The position numbers were made by a program, and so were the translations under genes. The notes under the pieces were generated by a model. The model saw only the letters and a program-made list of their open reading frames with translations. It did no database searches and was not told the DNA's origin. Shown in pieces: positions 35,042 to 43,215 of a DNA stretch of 51,081 nucleotides. The stretch's first letter is position 1. Each line of letters starts with the position of its first letter. Source of the stretch: DASSBQ01 sp035250505 (lineage in GTDB: Bacteria > Nitrospirota > Nitrospiria > Nitrospirales > Nitrospiraceae). The stretch covers positions 1-51,081 of the forward strand of contig DATFFC010000104.1 in assembly GCA_035250505.1 (NCBI GenBank). The letters are read 5' to 3'.

Positions 35042-36259
35042 ATGTCCGACCTTGAGCGAGACAAGTACGGGAACGTCCTCTTTGTGTTTTGCGGCGGCGG
35101 CTGTAAAGCCATTATCCAGGCAGTAGCAGCGGCGGAACTGGTACGCGCCGGCTTCACTCCGACCCATATCGTGAGCTCCTCCGCCGGTACCTGCAACGCG
35201 CTTGGGTTTGTCGAGAACCCCGGCCTTGTCGGTGCCGAGAAAACCCTGCGTATCTGGGAAGAATATATCACCTCGCCCGAAGCGATCTATGAAATCCATC
35301 CGTTCCTCCGGAGCAAATTGGCGCGCCTGTTGGAGGTTGTCCCGCAGGTGACCCAAGGCTGGGGGCCGAGCGGGTCTGTCGTCCATGACCTCAGGAGGGC
35401 CCTCGCGTTTCTGCCCCTGGTCATGTCCCTGTGCGCCCGCATGCCCTTGCGTATGGCGGGCCGCACGGTGAGCTTTGCGTTTCGCCTCATGGACACGTTC
35501 GCGTCGCCGCATAAGTCCTTCAAGAGGCTTGTGCAGGCGCCTGAGACCCAGGAACTGTTCGACGAGGTGAACAAATACGTTGAGTTCGATCGGCTAAAAG
35601 CCTTCCTTGATCCGCTTCCCCTTCTGGCGAGACTTGCCGAGCAGATTGATCTGCAGAAGGTGCTCGCAAGCTCCATTGTCTGGAAGATCGTGACAGAGCG
35701 CTATGAAGACGGAGCGACGGTAGTCTTCTCGAACAGGGATCAGGGACTTGCGGAGGACGCGAGTGACGACGCACGAAGCCTGAAGGCAAAACACGACCGC
35801 TTCTTTAAAAGCATGCGCGCCTCCATGGCCCTCTACCCGTTGTTTGAGATGGTTGAAATTGACGGCTATCGATACGTTGATGCCGATCTGGCGGATCCCC
35901 TCCCTGTCGAGGTTGCCTTTAGTGCCGGATGCGACACGGTGTTCATTCTGCTGAATGTCCCGAAGCAGATCGTGCGTGTTGAGCCACACCCTCTGCGCGA
36001 CCTGTTCGAACTGAATGCGTTTATGCGCGTCAACGAGCGGTACATTCACCAGCGCATAAGGGAGGCGCAGGCCAAGGCCAAGGAGCTGGGTATCAATCTA
36101 TTTGTCATCCGTCCGGATGATATCCCGCCCGGACTGGGGTTGTTGGAAATTGACAGCAAGGTCATTGAACTAGTCAAGAACCGTGAACAAAGGCGTATGC
36201 GGGAGTACGTTGCCAACATCGAGGCGCATAATCTGCGATTTATCCCACCAATCCCTTGA
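35042..36259 (+). CDS. Patatin-like phospholipase with altered nucleophile elbow
   Basis: About 405 residues from the ATG at 35042 (AGAGGCG upstream; a GTG at 35015 is also in frame). The oxyanion hole is GGGCKA at the N-terminus, the serine elbow reads SSSAG (Ser45 to Gly49) instead of GxSxG, and the catalytic Asp lies in YVDADLADPLPVE (about 280). The catalytic Ser-Asp dyad is thus present, but the first Gly of the elbow is Ser. No signal peptide is seen, so it is probably cytoplasmic or peripheral. It would release fatty acids from membrane lipids to feed fadD and the beta-oxidation genes. Confidence 0.85.
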   Translation: MSDLERDKYGNVLFVFCGGGCKAIIQAVAAAELVRAGFTPTHIVSSSAGTCNALGFVENPGLVGAEKTLRIWEEYITSPEAIYEIHPFLRSKLARLLEVVPQVTQGWGPSGSVVHDLRRALAFLPLVMSLCARMPLRMAGRTVSFAFRLMDTFASPHKSFKRLVQAPETQELFDEVNKYVEFDRLKAFLDPLPLLARLAEQIDLQKVLASSIVWKIVTERYEDGATVVFSNRDQGLAEDASDDARSLKAKHDRFFKSMRASMALYPLFEMVEIDGYRYVDADLADPLPVEVAFSAGCDTVFILLNVPKQIVRVEPHPLRDLFELNAFMRVNERYIHQRIREAQAKAKELGINLFVIRPDDIPPGLGLLEIDSKVIELVKNREQRRMREYVANIEAHNLRFIPPIP

Positions 36260-36298
36260 CCCTTCCGTGCAGGTAGAAAAGCAGACAGTTATGTATCG

Positions 36299-36343
36299 AA
36301 GTTGATCCCTCCACCGGGTGGAGATGAATTGCGGGATCGACTT
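36299..36343. repeat. Nested hairpin between patatin and next gene
   Basis: AAGTTGATCCC (36299-36309) pairs with GGGATCGACTT (36333-36343) over 11 positions including one T-G. Inside is a second hairpin, TCCAC/GTGGA (36310-36322), then a 10-nt 3' bulge. No T-run follows. Possible terminator or a 5'-leader structure of the 36404 gene. Confidence 0.5.
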
Positions 36344-36403
36344 ATGGCAGACTACCCTAGAAGCGCGGCCGGCCGGCTTGGCGTTCGAACGTAAGGAGTG
36401 AAT

Positions 36404-36949
36404 GTGCGGCATCATGTGATGCGCCTCGCGATTGCAGTGGTTTTTATACTCACTTCCGGCATTCCTACCCGTGTTGCTTCTCCTGCGCGGGGGGCGACTC
36501 CTGATCCCGCCGCGTTTTCAGACTTGCGGCAAATCAAGAAATTTGTCTCGGTCGAAGTCCAGACTCAGGGGACTGCGGAGAAGGTCGGGCTCAACGGTGG
36601 AGACCTGACGGATTTGACGCGCTCCGCCTTCCTCAACAAGATTCCGGGAATTCCGCTCGAGGGTTCCCGCGGACCCTCTGCAGACGGGACCGAACGGCTC
36701 AACCAATTGGGCTTTTTTACCTGCGAAGTGTGGACGGTGGGAGAAGAGTATATTGTCGCCTATCATGTCGATTGTAACGCCGGCTCCTACATCACTTTGA
36801 ACACGCCGGGTAGTCTGTGGAACCGGGCCTTGCTGGGCTATGGGCCGAAGGATGAAGTCTCGGAAGCAGTCCGGAAGGGCCTGCGCACGATTATTGAGCA
36901 GTTTGCAATGTCCTTCGCGAAGGTACGGGCGGAAGGCGGCGGCCGGTAG
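36404..36949 (+). CDS. Secreted hypothetical protein
   Basis: About 181 residues from a GTG at 36404, with AAGGAG ending 5 nt before it (36393-36398). An ATG at 36419 is a possible alternative. A signal peptide is present (LAIAVVFILTSGIPTRVASPA). The mature part contains FVSVEVQTQGTAEKVGLNGGD, then FFTCEVWTVGEEYIVAYHVDC and a helix near the C-terminus (EAVRKGLRTIIEQFAMSFAK). Two Cys residues may pair. I do not recognise a family. The nested hairpin lies about 60 nt upstream. It is followed by uvrB on the same strand. Confidence 0.7.
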   Translation: MRHHVMRLAIAVVFILTSGIPTRVASPARGATPDPAAFSDLRQIKKFVSVEVQTQGTAEKVGLNGGDLTDLTRSAFLNKIPGIPLEGSRGPSADGTERLNQLGFFTCEVWTVGEEYIVAYHVDCNAGSYITLNTPGSLWNRALLGYGPKDEVSEAVRKGLRTIIEQFAMSFAKVRAEGGGR

Positions 36950-36992
36950 GATGACGTACCCGATGACCTTCCCATGGTAAGGTGACCGACCT

Positions 36993-38990
36993 ATGCCGTC
37001 CTTCGTGCTCGAAGCTCCATTCAAACCCTGCGGCGACCAACAACAGGCGATCGACAAGCTGGCGGCGGGGGTGCTTGCCGGCAACAAGCATCAGGTCTTG
37101 CTTGGCGTGACCGGCTCGGGCAAGACCTTCACGATGGCCAATCTGGTCGAGCGGGTGCAGAAGCCGACCCTGGTGCTGGTCCATAACAAGACGTTGGCCG
37201 GCCAGCTCTATCACGAATTCAAACAGTTCTTTCCGCGCAATGCGGTTGAGTACTTCATCAGCTATTACGATTACTACCAGCCCGAAGCCTACATCCCGCA
37301 GAGCGATACCTACATTGCAAAGGATGCGTCAATCAACGACGCGATCGACCAGATGCGCCATGCCGCCACCACCTCATTGCTCCAGCGCAACGACGTACTG
37401 ATCGTCTCCTCGGTGTCCTGCATCTATGGCCTGGGATCGCCGGAGGTCTACCATGACATGTTGGTGTATCTGGAAGAAGGGATGGAGATCCGGCGCGAGA
37501 AGATCCTGGCGAAGCTCGTCGATATTCAGTACGCGCGTAACGACGTGGATTTTCATCGCGGTACGTTCCGCGCCAGGGGCGATGTGATCGAGATTTTCCC
37601 CGCCTCGTCTGATGCGAAATCGGTTCGCATCGAACTCTTCGGGGATATCGTCGATGCCATCCATGAGATTGACCCCCTCACCGGCAAACCGCTCGGCAAG
37701 TTGCCCAAGATCGCCGTCTATCCGAATACGCACTACCTCATAGCGCCGGACCGGTACGAACGGGCCATTACGGGTATCGAGGAGGAGCTGGAGGAACGGG
37801 TGCTGGCGTTCAAGAAGGCCGGACGGCTGTTGGAGGCCCAACGGATCGGGCAGCGGACGAAATTCGACCTGGAGATGATCCGTGCCATGGGTTACTGCCA
37901 CGGGATCGAGAACTATTCCCGTCACTTGAGCGGACGGGCGCCGGGGGAACCGCCCCCTACGTTGCTGGATTACTTCCCCAAGGACTTTCTCCTCATCGTG
38001 GATGAATCGCATGCCACCGTGCCGCAGGTGGGCGGCATGTATGAAGGCGACTATTCGAGAAAGAAAACGCTCGTCGAGTATGGGTTTCGCTTGCCGTCGG
38101 CGGTGGATAATCGGCCGTTGAAGTTTGCGGAGTTCGAGCGGGCCTTGAACCAGGTAGTCTATGTCTCCGCGACACCGGGCTCGTACGAGCTCAATCATGC
38201 CGGCGGCGTGGTCGTCGAGCAGATCATTCGGCCCACGGGCTTGACGGATCCGGTGGTTGAAGTACGTCCGGCCAAGGGGCAGGTCGACAATCTGCTGGGA
38301 GAAGTGCGGCAGGAAATCGGCAAGGGACACCGCATCTTAGTCACGACGCTCACCAAACGCATGGCGGAAGATTTGACCGAGTATTATCACGATCTCGGCA
38401 TCAAGGTGCGCTATCTCCATTCGGATATCAAGACCTTGGAACGCGCGGAGATCATCCGCGATCTTCGCCGAGGCGTCTTTGATGTGCTCGTCGGCATCAA
38501 CCTCTTACGGGAAGGCTTGGATATTCCCGAGGTGAGTCTCGTGGCAATCTTGGATGCCGACAAGGAAGGCTATCTGCGATCGCACCGATCGCTGATTCAG
38601 ACGGCCGGGCGTGCGGCACGCAATGTTGCAGGACGGGTGATTTTTTACGGAGATGCCGTCACCGACTCCATGCGGTTGGCCATGGAGGAAACTGCGCGCC
38701 GCCGCGGGATTCAAGAGGCTTATAACCGGGAACATGGGATCACGCCGGCCACGATCAAGAAAGGCATTCCCGTACTGGAATATGCCACGGCCGAGCTCGA
38801 CTATGTGCAACTTGAACTGGCGGCCGATCCACGAGCGGCATACAAGGAAGAGGACAATGCCGATCATCTGATCCGGCAATTGGAAACTGAAATGAAGGCC
38901 GCAGCGAAAAGCCTGGAATTTGAACGGGCGGCCGAGCTGCGGAACCGCATTCGCGCATTGCGGATGAGAGAACTGGAAGTGAAGCCATAG
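36993..38990 (+). CDS. uvrB: Excinuclease ABC subunit B
   Basis: Damage-recognition helicase-like ATPase of nucleotide excision repair, acting with UvrA and UvrC in the cytosol. 665 residues, the standard length. Walker A is GVTGSGKTFTMANL. The beta-hairpin region has FISYYDYYQPEAYIPQSDTY, split here as FISYYDYYQPEAY and IPQSDTYIAKDASIN. The DEAD-box-like VDESHATVPQVGG, helicase motifs SDIKTLERAEIIRDLRRG and TAGRAARN, and the C-terminal UVR motif (EMKAAAKSLEFERAAELRNR) are all present. A TAAGG ribosome site precedes the ATG. Confidence 0.97.
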   Translation: MPSFVLEAPFKPCGDQQQAIDKLAAGVLAGNKHQVLLGVTGSGKTFTMANLVERVQKPTLVLVHNKTLAGQLYHEFKQFFPRNAVEYFISYYDYYQPEAYIPQSDTYIAKDASINDAIDQMRHAATTSLLQRNDVLIVSSVSCIYGLGSPEVYHDMLVYLEEGMEIRREKILAKLVDIQYARNDVDFHRGTFRARGDVIEIFPASSDAKSVRIELFGDIVDAIHEIDPLTGKPLGKLPKIAVYPNTHYLIAPDRYERAITGIEEELEERVLAFKKAGRLLEAQRIGQRTKFDLEMIRAMGYCHGIENYSRHLSGRAPGEPPPTLLDYFPKDFLLIVDESHATVPQVGGMYEGDYSRKKTLVEYGFRLPSAVDNRPLKFAEFERALNQVVYVSATPGSYELNHAGGVVVEQIIRPTGLTDPVVEVRPAKGQVDNLLGEVRQEIGKGHRILVTTLTKRMAEDLTEYYHDLGIKVRYLHSDIKTLERAEIIRDLRRGVFDVLVGINLLREGLDIPEVSLVAILDADKEGYLRSHRSLIQTAGRAARNVAGRVIFYGDAVTDSMRLAMEETARRRGIQEAYNREHGITPATIKKGIPVLEYATAELDYVQLELAADPRAAYKEEDNADHLIRQLETEMKAAAKSLEFERAAELRNRIRALRMRELEVKP

Positions 38991-39002
38991 TCGGGAGAAA
39001 AC

Positions 39003-39030
39003 TCAAATCCCAGATCCCAAATTCCAGATT
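39003..39030. repeat. Heptamer-periodic intergenic tract (site B)
   Basis: Four consecutive 7-nt words, TCAAATC CCAGATC CCAAATT CCAGATT, follow 12 nt after the uvrB stop. The words differ from those at 11654 and 50111, but the 7-nt period is the same. No complementary arm is seen here. Confidence 0.55.
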
Positions 39031-39066
39031 GAGAAGGTCAACCCACCGGGGGCTTCGCCGTTGGGG

Positions 39067-39327
39067 CTACATCTGCTTGTAGAGGTAGGCGCCGAGAAAC
39101 ATCCCGAGGATGCTCAGCAGATTCACCTTGATGCTGAAACCGAACGTGACCTTGAGCAGGACTAAATCGATGGTCAGAGGCGGGTTGATGCCGGGAGAGA
39201 AATAACTTGAAAAGATATTCTGAATGGCGCCGGTGGGCGCCATGACATGTAGAATCTCGCCAAAAATTCCGCCGAGCATTCCCCCGATCAGGATAAATAC
39301 GAGGAGAACTCCTATCGACTTCCTCAT
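39067..39327 (-). CDS. DUF4321 small membrane protein
   Basis: 86 residues. Two hydrophobic segments: VLLVFILIGGMLGGIFGEIL at the N-terminus and a C-terminal one (VNLLSILGMFLGAYLY). The N-terminal pattern, with Gly-rich helix then GEIL, is typical of the DUF4321 family, which is found near house-keeping genes in several phyla. Function unknown; an inner-membrane location is likely. It is transcribed opposite to uvrB and divergently from ffh, with a 274-nt gap that contains the predicted ffh promoter. Confidence 0.8.
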   Translation of the reverse strand: MRKSIGVLLVFILIGGMLGGIFGEILHVMAPTGAIQNIFSSYFSPGINPPLTIDLVLLKVTFGFSIKVNLLSILGMFLGAYLYKQM

Positions 39328-39487
39328 CCCGCCCTTCTCTTACTTCTCCCTGCGTAGTTGTCCCATATCGACGGAGGCACCTTAGCGAAAGCCCTTCGGG
39401 ATGTCAACAATATGCCGGCCAATGCGATTCCCCGCCGGCTGCTTGCAGCGGACCGTGCAATCGGTCTCGGCTACTCGGTTCATCGCC

Positions 39488-39516
39488 TTGACTTCCCCTA
39501 AGCGGTGAATTAGACT
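39488..39516 (+). promoter_or_regulatory. Predicted promoter of ffh
   Basis: TTGACT (39488-39493), a 17-nt spacer and TAGACT (39511-39516) lie 85 nt upstream of the ffh ATG. The hexamers and flanks (CGCC before, TTAGACT then CGCGA after) repeat those upstream of the NHL gene. Nothing else is recognised in the 274-nt gap. Confidence 0.55.
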
Positions 39517-39601
39517 CCGCGATACTCTTTTTTCAGATTTTTCGAGGCGATCGGAGATCTGGCCGAGGAATCTCTTGATTGCCTTTTTGTTTGAGCCTGC
39601 C

Positions 39602-40948
39602 ATGCTTGACGCATTGAGTGAAAAATTCGAACGAATCCTGAAACGTCTTCGAGGCCACGGCGTTCTTTCTGAAGAGAACATCACCGAGGCCCTGAAAGAA
39701 GTGCGATTGGCGCTTCTCGAAGCCGACGTCAACTTCAAGGTCGTCAAGAACTTCCTCGACCGGGTCCGCGAAAAAGCCGTCGGACAGGAGGTGCTGCAGA
39801 GCCTGACGCCAGGCCATCAGGTCGTCAAGATCGTCTGGGACGAGTTGCGCGAGATGATGGGAGGCGAACGGGCCGGCATCAGTCTGGCCTCTCGGCCGCC
39901 GACCATTGTCATGATGGTCGGGCTGCAGGGAGCGGGAAAGACGACGACCTGCGGCAAGCTGGCTCGCGTATTCAAGGGGCAGGGTAAGCGCGTGCTCATG
40001 GTCGCGGCTGATCCCAGGAGGCCGGCCGCAGGCGAGCAGTTGTCGAGCTTGGGGCGTGATCTGGCGATCGATGTATATCGCGCGGATCAGGCCGATGCCT
40101 CGCAAGCCGATGTGGTGCGTATTTGCCGGCGCGGAGTCGAGCGCGGACAAGACCAAGGCTATGACCTGGTGATCCTGGACACGGGCGGCCGGCTGCATAT
40201 TGATGAGGATCTGATGGCGGAGTTGGCCGCCGTCAAGAGCGCAGTGACGCCGCATGAAGTGCTGCTCGTCGCGGATGCAATGACCGGCCAGGATGCCGTC
40301 AATATGGCGACTCAATTCGACCAGCGGGTCGGCCTGACGGGCGTCGTTCTCACCAAGGTGGAGGGAGATGCGCGGGGAGGCGCGGTCCTGTCGATCCGTG
40401 CGGTGACGGGCAAGCCGATCAAATACTTGGGGATGGGCGAAAAGCTCGATGCGCTCGAACTGTTTCATCCGGACCGCATGGCGTCGCGAATTCTCGGCAT
40501 GGGCGACGTCCTGTCGCTCATCGAGAAGGCCCAGGAGACGTTTACTCGCGAGCAAGCCGAAGCGGCGCAAAAGAAACTGACGAGCAATACATTTACCCTC
40601 GAAGATTTTCGGGAGCAATTGGGCCAAGTCAATCGGCTCGGCTCGTTCGAGCAGATCCTGAACATGTTGCCGGGCGCACAGCGCCTCAAGGACATGACGG
40701 GGGGCGGCCTGCCGGAGAAGGAAATCAAGCGGGTCGCCGCCATGATCGATTCCATGACGCCGCGCGAGCGCCGGGACCATACGGTAATCAACGGCAGCCG
40801 CAAGAAGCGCATCGCCAAGGGAAGCGGGACCAGCGTGACCGAGGTGAATCGCCTCATCAAGCAGTTCCTGTCCGCCAGAAAAATCGCGAGGGCCATGACG
40901 GGAGCCGGCGGGCGGCGGCAGCTAGCCCAGATGTTGCGAGGGATGTGA
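39602..40948 (+). CDS. ffh: Signal recognition particle GTPase
   Basis: Binds signal sequences on nascent membrane proteins and, with 4.5S RNA and FtsY, targets them to the Sec translocon. 448 residues from the ATG at 39602, where MLDALSEKFERILK matches the usual N-terminus; the frame is open from a TTG 27 nt upstream. N domain, then G domain with GLQGAGKTTTCGKLA, DTGGRLHIDEDLM and TKVEGDARGG, then a short Met-containing M domain (QILNMLPGAQRLKDM, GSGTSVTEVNRLIKQF). The M domain is less Met-rich than in E. coli. It is 110 nt upstream of rpsP. Confidence 0.96.
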   Translation: MLDALSEKFERILKRLRGHGVLSEENITEALKEVRLALLEADVNFKVVKNFLDRVREKAVGQEVLQSLTPGHQVVKIVWDELREMMGGERAGISLASRPPTIVMMVGLQGAGKTTTCGKLARVFKGQGKRVLMVAADPRRPAAGEQLSSLGRDLAIDVYRADQADASQADVVRICRRGVERGQDQGYDLVILDTGGRLHIDEDLMAELAAVKSAVTPHEVLLVADAMTGQDAVNMATQFDQRVGLTGVVLTKVEGDARGGAVLSIRAVTGKPIKYLGMGEKLDALELFHPDRMASRILGMGDVLSLIEKAQETFTREQAEAAQKKLTSNTFTLEDFREQLGQVNRLGSFEQILNMLPGAQRLKDMTGGGLPEKEIKRVAAMIDSMTPRERRDHTVINGSRKKRIAKGSGTSVTEVNRLIKQFLSARKIARAMTGAGGRRQLAQMLRGM

Positions 40949-41058
40949 GCATCGGAGCCGGCACGGGATTTCTTTGCGAATCTCGGAGCACTTTCTGCCG
41001 GAAGTACTTTGGGAATCGGCCGGTCAATTTTTTCTAGGATCCAATCAAGGAGGATACA

Positions 41059-41340
41059 GTGGCAGTTCATTTGCGATTGACGCGCACGGGCCGGCACAAG
41101 CGGCCGATGTATCGAGTGGTGGCGGCTGACTCTCGGATGCCGCGCGACGGCCGATTTCTCGAGATCCTGGGCATCTTCGATCCGCTGAAGAATCCGGCGG
41201 TTCCCGACCTGAAGCAGGAGCGGGTGTTGACCTGGTTGCGGCATGGAGCCCAGCCGACGACGACCGTTCGCACCTTGCTCAAGCGATCGGGAATTTGGAA
41301 GCAATTCGAGAGCGAGAAAGCCTCCAAGAGCGACAAGTAG
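41059..41340 (+). CDS. rpsP: 30S ribosomal protein S16
   Basis: Primary-type protein of the small ribosomal subunit. 93 residues from a GTG start with a strong AAGGAGG 7 nt before it. The N-terminal signature is VHLRLTRTGRHKRPMYRVV, then ADSRMPRDGRFLEILG and a C-terminal WLRHGAQPTTTVRTLLKRSG. The gene opens an operon with rimM, trmD, rplS, rnhB and yraN. A KH-domain gene (khpA/ylqC), which often sits between rpsP and rimM, is missing here. Confidence 0.97.
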   Translation: MAVHLRLTRTGRHKRPMYRVVAADSRMPRDGRFLEILGIFDPLKNPAVPDLKQERVLTWLRHGAQPTTTVRTLLKRSGIWKQFESEKASKSDK

Positions 41341-41360
41341 CACAAGCAAGTGGCTCAAGA

Positions 41361-41951
41361 ATGGAACGGCGTGCTGTGACTGCGGCCGATCAGCTATCCG
41401 GTCCGGCGGGCCATCGATCCGATCCGATAGTGGAGCAGGCGGATTTGGTGACCATCGGTAAGATTGAGCGGACGTTCGGCGTGCGGGGGGAAGTCAAAGT
41501 TCAGTCGCTGAGCGACGTGCCCAATCGGTTGCAACAGGTGCGGGAAGTCACGCTGATTTCACCGAGCGGGATGGTCCTGACTACCAATGTGACGCAGGCC
41601 CGGCCCGGCGGCCGATCCTATATCATGCGGTTCGAAGCCTTTTCGACACCGGAAGAAGCCGCGCAGTTCCGTGGCGGGGTGCTCCAGATCCCGCGCGCGG
41701 CGTCTCCTCGTCTGGGGGAGGACGAATATTACGAGTACGAGCTTATCGGAATGGCGGTGCGGGATGAGGAGGGACAGGATCTGGGGACGCTCGAGGAGAT
41801 CTGGCATCTGCCCGGGAATCCCGTGTTTGCCGTCCGGCATGCCGGCCGGGAACATTTGATCCCGGCGACCAAAAGGGCGGTAGTATCGGTGGATCGAATC
41901 GGAGGGCTCATGACGGTGCGGGCCGGCGAAGGCGTGGTGGAAGAATCATGA
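41361..41951 (+). CDS. rimM: Ribosome maturation factor RimM
   Basis: Binds S19 and the 30S head and helps 16S rRNA processing. About 196 residues from the ATG at 41361. The N-terminal RimM domain starts at VTIGKIERTFGVRGEVKV; the PRC-barrel domain has YYEYELIGMAVRDEEGQDLG and HLIPATKRAVVSVDRIGG. The first 28 residues are an extension with no family match, so a later GTG start (near VEQADLVTIG) cannot be excluded. Stops in an ATGA overlap with trmD. Confidence 0.92.
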   Translation: MERRAVTAADQLSGPAGHRSDPIVEQADLVTIGKIERTFGVRGEVKVQSLSDVPNRLQQVREVTLISPSGMVLTTNVTQARPGGRSYIMRFEAFSTPEEAAQFRGGVLQIPRAASPRLGEDEYYEYELIGMAVRDEEGQDLGTLEEIWHLPGNPVFAVRHAGREHLIPATKRAVVSVDRIGGLMTVRAGEGVVEES

Positions 41952-42733
41952 TGCGTTGTGTCGTGCTCACGCTGTTTCCCGAGATGGTGCGCGCCGTGCT
42001 GGGGCAGAGCATGTTGAAGCGCGCCCAGGAGAAGGGGCTGCTTGATGTGCATCTGGAGAATCTTCGAGACTACGCCGCCGATCGCCACAAGACCGCCGAC
42101 GACGTGCCCTACGGCGGCGGCGCCGGAATGGTGATGAAGGCGGAGCCGATTCTGCAAGCGGTTGACGCGGTCATGACTTCCGAGCCGGTATTGGAATCGT
42201 CGCCGCGGATCATCCTTCCCTCGCCGCAGGGCCGGCCGTTCACTCACGACTATGCCGCCCATCTGTCGAAGGAAACCCGGCCGATCGTCTTTCTGTGCGG
42301 CCATTATGAAGGTATCGACGCGCGGGTGACGCAGTTGCTGGCGGTCGAGGAGATTTCCTTGGGAGATTATGTGTTGACGGGCGGGGAACTGGCCGCCATG
42401 GTGATGATCGACGCCGCCGTGCGATTGGTTCCCGGTGTCCTGGGCGATCCGACCTCTGCTTCGGAAGAGTCCTTTGCGGACGCTCTCTTGGAATATCCCC
42501 AGTACACCAGGCCGGTGGACGTGCGCGGCGCGAGGGTACCGGAGGTGTTGCTGTCCGGCAACCACGAAGCGATTCGCGTGTGGCGCCGGAAGGAATCCTT
42601 GCGCAATACGTATCGGAAGCGGCCCGATCTGCTTCGGGACCGCCCCTTGAGCGAGGAAGACCAACGACTGTTGAACGAAGTAATCCAAGAGTGCATGACG
42701 GTCCTAGCAGAGCCGGATGCAGGAGGAGGGTGA
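41948..42733 (+). CDS. trmD: tRNA (guanine37-N1)-methyltransferase
   Basis: Methylates G37 of tRNAs with a G at position 36, preventing frameshifting. 261 residues. Trefoil-knot SAM-binding motifs are visible: PYGGGAGMVMKAEPI, LCGHYEGIDARV and GDYVLTGGELAAMVMIDA. The C-terminal helical domain includes SGNHEAIRVWRRKE, a signature of TrmD. The ATG is coupled to the rimM stop through ATGA, and the gene is followed by rplS after 4 nt. Confidence 0.97.
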   Translation: MMRCVVLTLFPEMVRAVLGQSMLKRAQEKGLLDVHLENLRDYAADRHKTADDVPYGGGAGMVMKAEPILQAVDAVMTSEPVLESSPRIILPSPQGRPFTHDYAAHLSKETRPIVFLCGHYEGIDARVTQLLAVEEISLGDYVLTGGELAAMVMIDAAVRLVPGVLGDPTSASEESFADALLEYPQYTRPVDVRGARVPEVLLSGNHEAIRVWRRKESLRNTYRKRPDLLRDRPLSEEDQRLLNEVIQECMTVLAEPDAGGG

Positions 42734-42737
42734 GAGC

Positions 42738-43172
42738 ATGAATCGGTTAGAACGGATCCAACGGTCCTTGACGAAGAAGACGGTGCCCACGTTCGAGATC
42801 GGGGATACCGTTCGCGTGCATGTCAAGGTGGTGGAAGGAGAGAAGGAACGTATCCAGGTCTATGAAGGCACCGTGATTGCGCGGAAAGGCACGTTGAATG
42901 CCGAAACATTCACGGTGCGCAAGGTGTCATACGGCGTCGGCGTGGAACGGATTTTCCCGATTCACTCCCCCAGTGTCGCGAAGGTCGCCGTGGTCCGCCA
43001 AGGGAAAGTCCGCCGAGCCAAGCTGTACTATCTCCGCTCCAAGAAGGGAAAGTTTGCCAAGGTCGAAGACCGGGAATTTTCCCCCGAAACCCGGTCGCAG
43101 GCGAGCGCGCCGAGCGCCGACGATTCCGCGGCTGTGAATCCCGCCGTGGCGGAACCTGTATCAGCCAAGTAA
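42738..43172 (+). CDS. rplS: 50S ribosomal protein L19 with C-terminal extension
   Basis: Component of the 50S subunit at the interface with 30S. 144 residues from the ATG at 42738, preceded by GGAGGAGGGTGA; the frame begins 21 nt further upstream without a better site. The core is typical (VPTFEIGDTVRVHVKV, FTVRKVSYGVGVERIFP, RRAKLYYLRSKKGKFAKV). The last 30 or so residues (SQASAPSADDSAAVNPAVAE) are an Ala/Ser/Pro-rich tail absent from most L19 proteins of about 115 residues. Confidence 0.96.
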   Translation: MNRLERIQRSLTKKTVPTFEIGDTVRVHVKVVEGEKERIQVYEGTVIARKGTLNAETFTVRKVSYGVGVERIFPIHSPSVAKVAVVRQGKVRRAKLYYLRSKKGKFAKVEDREFSPETRSQASAPSADDSAAVNPAVAEPVSAK

Positions 43173-43199
43173 CCGGGCGTCGTATCTGACTGACACCGT

Positions 43200-43215
43200 A
43201 ACGAGGGCCCTCGTT
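43200..43215. promoter_or_regulatory. Perfect 16-nt palindrome over the rnhB ribosome site and TTG start
   Basis: AACGAGGG (43200-43207) is the exact inverse of CCCTCGTT (43208-43215). The GAGGG inside is the likely Shine-Dalgarno for the TTG start at 43214, so a hairpin (stem AACGAG/CTCGTT) would cover both. It lies in the 41-nt gap after rplS. Confidence 0.45.
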
